This document shows, piece after piece, positions 45,976 to 53,156 of a DNA stretch of 64,000 bases. Source of the stretch: JAAGZL01 sp050291725 (GTDB lineage: Bacteria; Pseudomonadota; Gammaproteobacteria; Chromatiales; Chromatiaceae). Under the pieces are notes generated by a model. That model saw only the letters and a program-made list of their open reading frames with translations, did no database searches and had not been told where the DNA came from. The stretch's first letter is position 1. Every line of letters begins with the position of its first letter. The stretch is from contig JBNKKH010000010.1 of assembly GCA_050291725.1 (NCBI GenBank), forward strand, positions 13,325 to 77,324, written 5' to 3'. A program made the position numbers and the translations under genes.

Positions 45976-46433
45976 AATGGTGCCTCAATATGTTCGTTTA
46001 TCCCACTTTGCTCATAAGACAAGGCAGGGTTAATTATGAAGTTGCCAGAAACGATTGCTGTGCGTCCCAGCAATATGCGGAATCTCATATCGTCACGTGA
46101 GGTCAGGGTCATCTCAATCTCATCCTGCCAGTCGCCAATTGTCATACAGGTCTTGATGACAATACGCTCTTCTGTATGGCCTCCAGAGTCTCTTACCGGC
46201 CTTCTGTCGGCGATGGGTGCCTCACATTCAACCACCTCTTCGGTATTTTCCTGTATTGGGTGGACGCTAAACCTGACCCAATCAGCGCTATCACGTTTAA
46301 AAGTCTCCAGGTCAAATGCATGCAGGCAGGAGGTTCGGGCACCAGTATCTACCTTGGCCTTCATAAGAGGCAGCCCAAGCTCAGGTAGTTGCACCCATTC
46401 CCTCCAGCCGAGTAATCGTCTCTGTTCAGTCAA
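45972..46433 (-). CDS. rimB: RimB/RimK-associated retropepsin-like protease
   Basis: The 153-residue protein belongs to the PF05618 family, often called ATP-dependent zinc protease but with a retropepsin fold. The active aspartate is Asp29 in AKVDTGARTSCLHAF, and the C-terminal strand is FRILLGRTAIVSGNFIINP. In Pseudomonas, RimB acts with RimK to control S6 glutamylation. Here rimB-rimK-aspartoacylase form an overlapping operon. The start is a TTG at 46433 with only a weak ribosome site. Confidence 0.88.
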   Translation of the reverse strand: MTEQRRLLGWREWVQLPELGLPLMKAKVDTGARTSCLHAFDLETFKRDSADWVRFSVHPIQENTEEVVECEAPIADRRPVRDSGGHTEERIVIKTCMTIGDWQDEIEMTLTSRDDMRFRILLGRTAIVSGNFIINPALSYEQSGINEHIEAPL

Positions 46434-46717
46434 CTGTTTTCTCTCATGTTTTTGTGTATACCCACTTAACTAGTACAGTCTTGGGGTTAATTTTTTCACT
46501 GCCTGTAAGTATAAACGCTATAAAGCGTAATACCCACCGCTACGAGCCGAATAGCAGAGAGATTGTGGATGTAACGAGGGTTGTTTTCTGTGATTACAAC
46601 AGGTCTAAGGCTAATATATTACTAGCAGATGGCAAGCAGCTCCTACCGTGGTGAAGTATGGTAGGCGCTGGTGGTCTTTTGTGAACTGGAAGAGTAGGTA
46701 TGTGCTGCCACGATAAA
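46434..46717. other. intergenic region upstream of rimB
   Basis: These 284 bases contain a small hairpin, ACGCT-ATAA-AGCGT (46515-46528). A 66-codon plus-strand frame with a GTG start but no ribosome binding site is not supported as a gene. The rimB promoter presumably lies here. Confidence 0.35.
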
Positions 46718-46903
46718 TTATGGTGCGTCATACTCTGTTTCATCATACTTTTGTCGATTGCGCTTGATTTTTTGGGAACGCCCATGATCCGCAATACGAC
46801 TGCGTTTGCTGTTATTGGGATGACGAAAGCGTAACCTATAAGGCAGCTTATCTATCTCATCATTGATCTCTTCGTCGAAATTATTTTGCATCCGCCTGCT
46901 CAC
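46718..46903 (-). CDS. small hydrophilic protein, function unknown
   Basis: A GTG at 46903 has a good AGGAG 9 bases upstream and opens a 61-codon frame encoding a charged, largely basic protein (RRMQNNFDEEINDEIDKL, then RLRFRHPNNSKRSR). An upstream in-frame TTG (46939) would give 73 residues, but the Shine-Dalgarno supports the GTG. No motif is recognised. It is co-directional with the LysR gene upstream. Confidence 0.45.
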   Translation of the reverse strand: MSRRMQNNFDEEINDEIDKLPYRLRFRHPNNSKRSRIADHGRSQKIKRNRQKYDETEYDAP

Positions 46904-47099
46904 ATCTGTGATCTCCTGTGGTGAAAGCGCGATTATCAAATATATAGATGATATTTAGACCAAACAGAAGGCAAAGTGAAACAAAATATTTTTATTGATT
47001 TGGACAGATAAATTATTACAGCACACTTTTGTAGAATCTGCTGTATAGGATAGCCAAACACTGTCTGCCGTAAACCGCGGCGACAGATATTCGTGTGCT

Positions 47100-47933
47100 C
47101 TATAAGGCCGCTAAAATCTCCTGTATCAACTCCGTGCACTCATTTTCCGGTTTGAACACTGCATATGAGGAACGCTCAATAGTCGGTGAGCCTGGGACCA
47201 GGAATAGATCTCCATGAGCTAGGTGGTTTTCAATCATCTGTTTTGCTAGGTAGCATGAGCCGCCCTGGGATAACAGCAGATCAAGAGCTATTTCACTAGT
47301 GCTACAGTGAGCTCGAGGTATACATCGGTCTTCCACAAAAGCTGCATGGGTTATGGAAAAGCTTCTACCCCAATCCACGAGTAGATAATCCTCCTTGAAT
47401 GCATCATCCGGCGTTGCGTGTAGAGTGTCGCTAACATGTACCAAGTCAATTTTTGTGGTCTGTTTGGCGATAAGATCAGAGGTGGCAGGTGGCTCAAAAA
47501 CAAAGGCTAGATCCAGAACGCCGTTAAGAACCATGTTGATCAGGGAATCAGCCTTGCTCATTTCAAGATGTAACGTCAGGTTGGTTCGCGTTTTGTAGAT
47601 ATTTTCGACCCAATTTCTAACGCCAATGTGCCATAGATCTATGGTTGAACCAACGGCTAAGGAGTGGGAAAATTGCGTATCTAGGGCGACATCAAGTCGT
47701 GCCCTTTCCCATCCGTGGACTATGATCTCTGCATGTCGAAGCAGTCTCTCACCAGCTGGAGTGAGTTGGATATTGTTACGACCCCTAGTAAATAATTGAG
47801 TGCCAAGGGTGCTTTCCAACAGCTTGATACGGGCACTAACCGCCGCCTGGGTAATGAATAAAATATCTCCCGCTTTACCAAAATGGCGCGTTCTAACCAC
47901 GGAGAGAAAGGTCTTCAGCAGTGAGATATCCAT
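47100..47933 (-). CDS. LysR-family transcriptional regulator, HdfR-like
   Basis: From the ATG at 47933 the protein is 277 residues long. The N-terminal winged helix MDISLLKTFLSVVRTRHFGKAGDILFITQAAVSARIKLLESTLGTQLFTRGRNNIQLTPAGERLL closely follows the HdfR pattern (ISLLKTFL, RTRHFGKA, RNNI). The effector domain spans about 90-275. The frame remains open upstream to 47969, but the ATG agrees with the family. It is divergent from a small periplasmic protein gene and may regulate it. Confidence 0.85.
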   Translation of the reverse strand: MDISLLKTFLSVVRTRHFGKAGDILFITQAAVSARIKLLESTLGTQLFTRGRNNIQLTPAGERLLRHAEIIVHGWERARLDVALDTQFSHSLAVGSTIDLWHIGVRNWVENIYKTRTNLTLHLEMSKADSLINMVLNGVLDLAFVFEPPATSDLIAKQTTKIDLVHVSDTLHATPDDAFKEDYLLVDWGRSFSITHAAFVEDRCIPRAHCSTSEIALDLLLSQGGSCYLAKQMIENHLAHGDLFLVPGSPTIERSSYAVFKPENECTELIQEILAAL

Positions 47934-47990
47934 AGCTGCAACGATAACTGCTCTTAATCGTGTCGACAATGAATATTTGCTCGTAAATTC

Positions 47991-48006
47991 ATATGTTATC
48001 CCATAT
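47991..48006. promoter_or_regulatory. candidate LysR operator
   Basis: ATATG-N6-CATAT is a perfect 5-base dyad between the divergent LysR and small periplasmic protein genes, of a size and position expected for an autoregulatory LysR site. This is inferred from position and symmetry only. Confidence 0.3.
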
Positions 48007-48119
48007 AAAGATCACAAATTCCCTAGCTAGAATATGCCTGGCTAAGGTTTCACAGTCCCATTCAAGGATAACCTGTCTTGATGGGTAGTTATTTACCTAT
48101 AGTGGAAGGAATAGTTGTC

Positions 48120-48362
48120 ATGAAAAAAACTTCATTTTTGCATCTGATGGCACTGTTGGTAGTGTTTGGAACCACAGCTCCTGTTGTTGCAGAAGAGAGC
48201 GTGGAAGAGATGGAGAAGCGTTGCCAAAGTTATGCTCAGGAAGATAATATTCCTGCGGATGAGCTTGAGGATTATATGAAAGAGTGTATCCAAGGCCTTG
48301 AGCAAGATGATACTCAATCTGAGACAGAATCTGGGACTGAAGATGAAGAAAAACAAGATTAA
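48120..48362 (+). CDS. small acidic periplasmic protein
   Basis: The 80-residue product has a signal peptide (MKKTSFLHLMALLVVFG, cleavage near APVVA-EE) and a mature part of about 58 residues that is strongly acidic, with two cysteines (KRCQSYAQE and MKECIQG) that could form a disulfide, and a D/E/S-rich tail. The ATG at 48120 has GGAAGGA 10 bases upstream. The open frame extends further to 48078, but that would precede the signal peptide. A rho-independent terminator follows. Function is unknown. Confidence 0.75.
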   Translation: MKKTSFLHLMALLVVFGTTAPVVAEESVEEMEKRCQSYAQEDNIPADELEDYMKECIQGLEQDDTQSETESGTEDEEKQD

Positions 48363-48401
48363 TCCTAACTTGATTATGTTGTAGATTTTCTTCAAGTTAT
48401 A

Positions 48402-48440
48402 GCCCGATCAGCCATTTGACTAGGTTGATCGGGTTTTTTT
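48402..48440 (+). terminator. rho-independent terminator
   Basis: CCCGATCA (48403-48410) pairs with TGATCGGG (48426-48433), followed by a run of seven T. It terminates the small periplasmic protein gene. Confidence 0.85.
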
Positions 48441-48490
48441 ATCAATCTGCTCACCAATTGTCCTGCTACGGCCTAAAAGGACAACAGCCA

Positions 48491-48525
48491 CCAAACTTAT
48501 CAAACCCCAACTACCACTATCATTG
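48491..48525 (+). repeat. left direct repeat flanking a two-gene unit
   Basis: This 35-base sequence, beginning CCAAACTTATCAAACC, recurs in the same orientation at 50729-50763 with 32 of 35 positions identical. Weaker similarity extends about 16 bases further upstream on both sides (AAAAG...ACA). The rest of 48441-48691 is AT-rich, with no gene. Confidence 0.75.
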
Positions 48526-48691
48526 GTTTTATTGTAGGTGTCAGAATTATTGAATTATTAGGTTATTTATGTGAGCGGCACTTTGTCTGTCACTTGACAC
48601 ATCTTGTCATTATTGTGAACACCTACATTTGATTTGCTTTGGCCTGGAGCTAGAATAGGTAGAAAAAAGAACCCAGGGTATCCCACATGAG

Positions 48692-49246
48692 ATGGATTAC
48701 AACCCTTTGCTTGCACGCCCTATCTTTTCATGCGCTGGCCGATGCATCAAGGAGAGCCTCCTGCCCGCCTGGGAAAGGCTGCAAAAGAGTAGTCCAGAAG
48801 TGGCTGAGTTTAAAAAGCTAGGGGATAAACAGTACAGGATAGAGTTTGCTCATATGCCCTACGTAGGCAGGCTAAAAGTACTTGCTTACAATATCGAGAA
48901 GCTGGATTACCAACTGAAGGATAACCCCTATACTTATAGCGGCTATGTTGAGGTAGATTTGGTCGATACCTCTGCTAAACAGCTAAACAAATTCAACAGA
49001 AGTTACGGTCAGTGGCTTCGAGCCAATACGCTCTTCTATAATCAGGAGAGTAACTCCTGGAATTATTGGGCAGCCTATCGTCAGCTTCTTGAACAACGCG
49101 ATGAAGATGTGACCTCGAAGGCAACGTTGTTGCTGGGCTTATTGGATTACTGGGGTGTTCAGTTGCAACAAAAGAACAATGAGTTGTTGGCAGAGATGCT
49201 TGTGGAATTAAAAAAACAGTCTTCGGAGAGATGGCATGACCGATAA
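48692..49246 (+). CDS. unknown protein, possible 5' frameshift relative to a signal peptide
   Basis: The main frame gives 184 residues without a recognised domain. It has a central part with FAHMPYVGRLKVLAYNIEKLDYQL and a helical C-terminus (LLEMLVELKKQ-like). In another frame, an ATG at 48687 encodes MRWITTLCLHALSFHALADA, a textbook signal peptide, which stops after 44 codons. This suggests that a one-base insertion or equivalent change near 48735-48760 separates signal peptide and body. The next gene overlaps by 11 bases, so the two are co-translated. Confidence 0.6.
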   Translation: MDYNPLLARPIFSCAGRCIKESLLPAWERLQKSSPEVAEFKKLGDKQYRIEFAHMPYVGRLKVLAYNIEKLDYQLKDNPYTYSGYVEVDLVDTSAKQLNKFNRSYGQWLRANTLFYNQESNSWNYWAAYRQLLEQRDEDVTSKATLLLGLLDYWGVQLQQKNNELLAEMLVELKKQSSERWHDR

Positions 49247-50705
49247 GGCAGATCCGGTGGTTAAACATCTCAGGTGGCAGCGATTCAGGTTTCACCTGGT
49301 TTCTTGGCTGATGGTTGTAGTTTTCAGGCTATTTTGGGCTCTTTGGGAGTTGATCAAATGGAGTTTTGCCCCCATAGCCTTTTTGATTGACGTCCTAATC
49401 ATTTTGCCACTGGCCAAGTTCATGATGCGGATGGCGGCAAACCCAGAGTTCGAGTTGATTCAAGAAGAGGATTTGCCAGACTACGCTTGGGCTGGACTGG
49501 AGGAGTCCAAGCAGCGACTAATACAAACAGGCTATGAGGTAGGCCAATGGGTTCGGGTCAGAAACATGGGTAACAACCAGATACTCTATCTGATGTCCAT
49601 GGTTCATCCGCAGCTGCAACTGGGCTTGGGTATCGGTTATATGGAGATGACCAAGGATAACCGTGATGACCGTCCCTCTGATATGGCATTCGCGGAAGCA
49701 ACCCTGCAATCTTCGGATGGCAGTTTGATTGATCTTACCACGATGGTTGATGCTGATATCTTGCGCCAAGTGCCCAATCGCAGTCGCTACAACTATTCTG
49801 AGCTTGGGGTTACGGAGCTGAGTATGTTGGTCTCCCAGGTCAGTAAAAAAACGGGTTTTGTCTCCAATGAGGAGGCACTGAAAGAGTTGATAAATGACGC
49901 GCCAAAGCTCATGCGGGATGAATATGCGGCGGCTATGGGTTACGCCCAACAGCGGGGCTATCTAAAACCAGACGGCAACAGCGAAAAACTTAAGCTAACT
50001 TGGGCTGGCGCCTTTAGAAGTACGCTCATGACACTGTGGCCAACCTCGGTATATTTCAAATATAAAGAGGAGAAGGCTGCTGAGGCCTTTTGCGCATCTC
50101 TGGGTATTGAACCAACACAGCTTTACGATAGTGCTTCTGGTCAGGGCGAGGTCTCCTATGATTGCCCCATATATGATTTGGATGAGTTGTCGCAGCAGTT
50201 ACAAAAGCTATTGCATCGAGTGTCGCTACTGGCCGAATATCGTCCTGCCTCTCTTCATTGTGGGTTCGATGATCATAATAGGATGGCCGAAATCAGCGTC
50301 TATATAGAGCGGCGTAAAGCCTATGAGCAACGAGACTATATCATGGCGACTGAGGCCTCTCTCTGCTTCCATAATCATACATTGACCTGTGATTACGACT
50401 GCAGCTCCTTTGATCTTCTCGTTACCCGGAAGGATTACGAGGCCATGGATCGTCCTCCATTACTACCTCCCTTGACAGAGCTGTTACCCTTGTCGCGCAT
50501 TCTTGAAATTGCCATGGCTACTCTTGATGAGCAACAGGTTGAGATCTCGGATGCTGCTTTGGAGATGGGAGAGGAAAATCCAGTATGGAGCGTGTCTTTT
50601 TTTGATCGGTCCACTGACGCCTATGTATGGGTTAGCCTAGATGCAAAGTCAGGAACAATTCAGGAAGCAGAGGATGCAGAGGCGGTTAATACATTTTCTG
50701 CTTAA
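49236..50705 (+). CDS. large membrane-anchored protein of unknown function
   Basis: The 489-residue protein has two closely spaced N-terminal membrane segments (about 20-37 and 43-62) and a long soluble part of about 420 residues. No recognised catalytic motif is seen; the C-terminal about 60 residues (PVWSVSFFDRSTDAYVWVSLDAKSGTI) resemble a PepSY-like strand pattern by eye. It is coupled to the preceding gene and both lie inside the direct repeats. Homologues would be needed to name it. Confidence 0.65.
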   Translation: MTDKADPVVKHLRWQRFRFHLVSWLMVVVFRLFWALWELIKWSFAPIAFLIDVLIILPLAKFMMRMAANPEFELIQEEDLPDYAWAGLEESKQRLIQTGYEVGQWVRVRNMGNNQILYLMSMVHPQLQLGLGIGYMEMTKDNRDDRPSDMAFAEATLQSSDGSLIDLTTMVDADILRQVPNRSRYNYSELGVTELSMLVSQVSKKTGFVSNEEALKELINDAPKLMRDEYAAAMGYAQQRGYLKPDGNSEKLKLTWAGAFRSTLMTLWPTSVYFKYKEEKAAEAFCASLGIEPTQLYDSASGQGEVSYDCPIYDLDELSQQLQKLLHRVSLLAEYRPASLHCGFDDHNRMAEISVYIERRKAYEQRDYIMATEASLCFHNHTLTCDYDCSSFDLLVTRKDYEAMDRPPLLPPLTELLPLSRILEIAMATLDEQQVEISDAALEMGEENPVWSVSFFDRSTDAYVWVSLDAKSGTIQEAEDAEAVNTFSA

Positions 50706-50728
50706 AAATGCAGAAAAAGACACCAACC

Positions 50729-50763
50729 CCAAACTTATCAAACCACAACTACCACTGTAATTG
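50729..50763 (+). repeat. right direct repeat flanking the two-gene unit
   Basis: This is the second copy of 48491-48525, same orientation, 3 mismatches, located 24 bases after the stop of the 489-residue gene. The remaining gap to 50863 has no other feature. Confidence 0.75.
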
Positions 50764-50863
50764 AGTTTAAGTTCATTAGAAACTTGTGAGAGTAGTCCAT
50801 GTGGTGGTATGAATGTGTCAAATAAGGACTAGGCCGCGGGGTGATCTTAGGATGAGAGTTCTT

Positions 50864-51820
50864 CTAAGCCCCGGCTTTTTCCTGGCGCTGCATCCACACT
50901 TCTAGCCCTTGGGCGTTGATGTCCAGGTCTAGGCTTAGTAGCTTTTCCTGTTGTTCCTGGGGTAGGGAGCACTCATGCTGTTTGAGTTGGTTTAGATAGA
51001 GCTCTTTCAGGCCGGCTTTGAGTTGCTCATATCTGTTCTCTTTAGAGGTAGATTTGCATATCTCTACATAGGCGTCCAGATCACTGTGTAGCTTGTTTGC
51101 CATGGGCTGTAGTTTTTCAATGCGACCGAAGTGGGTGAGGTACATATATTTGGGTGAGTAGCTCAGCAAACGGTCGATGGTTTTATGCCAGGCATCTGGA
51201 TCGAACTGGACCGGGGTGGATGGGGTAAATAAGAACTGGCCGTTGTGGTTATCGAACTCGCGGTAAGATATTCCAAAGGTATCGCCGGAGAAGAAGCCGT
51301 TGCTCTGTTCATCATAGACGCAGTAGTGGTGGCGGGCGTGGCCTGGGGTATCCAGGCAGACCAACTTGCGTCCATTGAGATCCACACTAAAGTTGTCCGG
51401 GGCTTCAAGCACTCTTGCTTCCGGTACCGCTATGAGCTGACCAAAGTCCTGGGCAAATTTCTCTTCTCCATAAACTGCGGTGGCCCCAGCCTGCAGTTTG
51501 CTGGGGTCGATCATATGGCGGGAGCCGAAGGGGTGTACTACCAGTTTTGCTTCCGGCAGGATCCGCATTAACTCACCCACGCCACCGGCATGATCCAGAT
51601 GTACATGGGTGGGCATTACATATTTTATCTGTTCTGGCTTCAGTCCCTGCTGTTGGAGCAGTTCCAGCACCGCAGGGACGGAGTGGTTGGTGCCGGTATC
51701 AATTAGCACCGCCTCATCTTCCTGACGCAACAGATAGCAAGCAGCTAAGCCTAGACGTTGGTATGAAGCCTCAATACGGAAGATGCCGTCGTTAAGTTCC
51801 TGATGCATGGAGCTACTCAT
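50864..51820 (-). CDS. MBL-fold metallo-hydrolase
   Basis: The 318-residue protein has the metallo-beta-lactamase motif THVHLDHAG (His72, His74, Asp76, His77), a later HARHHYCVYD with the fourth ligand region, FFSGDTFG, and THFG near 230. It resembles glyoxalase II-like hydrolases of undefined substrate. It starts 12 bases after the stop of the divergent GAPDH on the same strand and is probably co-transcribed. A second in-frame ATG (residue 5) is possible. Confidence 0.85.
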   Translation of the reverse strand: MSSSMHQELNDGIFRIEASYQRLGLAACYLLRQEDEAVLIDTGTNHSVPAVLELLQQQGLKPEQIKYVMPTHVHLDHAGGVGELMRILPEAKLVVHPFGSRHMIDPSKLQAGATAVYGEEKFAQDFGQLIAVPEARVLEAPDNFSVDLNGRKLVCLDTPGHARHHYCVYDEQSNGFFSGDTFGISYREFDNHNGQFLFTPSTPVQFDPDAWHKTIDRLLSYSPKYMYLTHFGRIEKLQPMANKLHSDLDAYVEICKSTSKENRYEQLKAGLKELYLNQLKQHECSLPQEQQEKLLSLDLDINAQGLEVWMQRQEKAGA

Positions 51821-51832
51821 TAGCGCTGTTCT

Positions 51833-53056
51833 TTACAACATTTTCTCGGCAACGCTAACCAGGCGATCACCCAGCATATTGGTGTAGCTTCCCAGCTCAT
51901 TGTCGTACCAGCCGTATACCACAGCCTTGGTGACCGGCGCCTCCAGAGGATCGCCTCCAGCCGGCGGATACATCCGAACCATGGCCGTTCTAGAGTGGGT
52001 CTCGGTGGATTCAATGGTGGCAGCAGCGCTAGGGAAGCCGATGATGTCAGAGGATACGTTCTGATGTTCGGAGTAGGACAGGTAGCCATGCAACGGCCCT
52101 TCTGCGGCTGTCTGGTAAATGTCGTTTATCTCTTGACGGTTGATCGGCTTGGATGGATCTTCTGCCTGAATGTTCAGGGTAAGGATGATCAGAGAGCCGG
52201 TAGCAGTTGGGACTCGCACCGATTCAGCCATGAAGCCGATATCTCCCATTTCCGGCAGCACCAGTTTCAAAGCCTTGGCGGCACCAGTGGTGGTGAGGAT
52301 GATGTTGTTCATGATGCTACGGTTCTTGCGGATATCCGTGGCTCCAGCTTTGGGCACCGCATCCAGCACCTTCTGACTGCCGGTGGCAGAATGGATAGTG
52401 ACCATAGAGGCAGAGAGAATATGATCAGAGCCTATGGCGTCCAGCATGGGTTTCATCATGAAGGAGAGACAGGTAGTGGTACAGGATGCAGCCGAGAGCA
52501 GGTTGTGCTTGCCGGGGTCAAAGTCACCGCCATTGATACCCATCACGGTGGTGATGGCGTCCTCTGGCATAGTGAGTCCTTTGTTCTTGATTTTGAACGG
52601 GGCAGAGAGGACTACCTTTTCTGCTCCTGCATCCAGGTGTCCACGCAGGGAGCCATTGGGATCGTCTCCAGCTACGGTGGGATCGGTGTAGGCTCCGGTG
52701 GTATCTACCACCAGACGTACACCGTTGGCTCCCCAGGCTATATCTTTGGGATTGCGGTTGCTGCGTAGGATGGTAACCGGTACACCATCGATCCGCATGG
52801 TGCCGGCCTCTTCATTCAGCTCTTCAATCACTGTGCGCGGTGCATTATGGCCATAGAGGTAGTTGGTCAGGCGTCCGTAGCTGCTGTCCTTCTCTATTAC
52901 CTGAGCAATATCAGTCATCCCCTGGCCGACATCGCGTCCGAGATTTATTACGATCTCAGAAAAAGATTTACGAGCAACATGGTGCCAAAGTGACAGTTTG
53001 CCGATACGGCCCATGCCATTGATGCCTAACTTTAAAGCGCTGGTTTCAGTTCCCAT
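51833..53056 (-). CDS. divergent glyceraldehyde-3-phosphate dehydrogenase
   Basis: From the ATG at 53056 the protein is 407 residues long, about 70 more than the canonical enzyme. It retains the NAD fold (KLGINGMGRIGKLSLW), the catalytic cysteine Cys192 in SAASCTTTCLSF, and His222 in VTIHSATGSQ, with WYDNELGSYTNMLGDRL at the end. Insertions include the N-terminal about 30 residues around VINLGRDVGQGMTDIAQVIEKD. The frame remains open to a TTG at 53098. It lies directly downstream of the PPDK-like gene and upstream of the MBL gene. Confidence 0.88.
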   Translation of the reverse strand: MGTETSALKLGINGMGRIGKLSLWHHVARKSFSEIVINLGRDVGQGMTDIAQVIEKDSSYGRLTNYLYGHNAPRTVIEELNEEAGTMRIDGVPVTILRSNRNPKDIAWGANGVRLVVDTTGAYTDPTVAGDDPNGSLRGHLDAGAEKVVLSAPFKIKNKGLTMPEDAITTVMGINGGDFDPGKHNLLSAASCTTTCLSFMMKPMLDAIGSDHILSASMVTIHSATGSQKVLDAVPKAGATDIRKNRSIMNNIILTTTGAAKALKLVLPEMGDIGFMAESVRVPTATGSLIILTLNIQAEDPSKPINRQEINDIYQTAAEGPLHGYLSYSEHQNVSSDIIGFPSAAATIESTETHSRTAMVRMYPPAGGDPLEAPVTKAVVYGWYDNELGSYTNMLGDRLVSVAEKML

Positions 53057-53156
53057 CCTGCCGGTTTCTCCTGTGAAAAGGGCTAATAGTTCGTTCAATA
53101 TAGCTAAACCATGCGGGATGGTGTAGCGGGGGGTGTAATTTTACTGGAGCTGGCTC

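Noticed and set aside
46454..46654. 66-codon plus-strand frame
   Set aside because: GTG start with no ribosome binding site, no recognised motif, and overlap with the rimB upstream region.
46594..46794. 66-codon minus-strand frame
   Set aside because: It overlaps the better supported small ORF at 46718-46903 and has no ribosome site.
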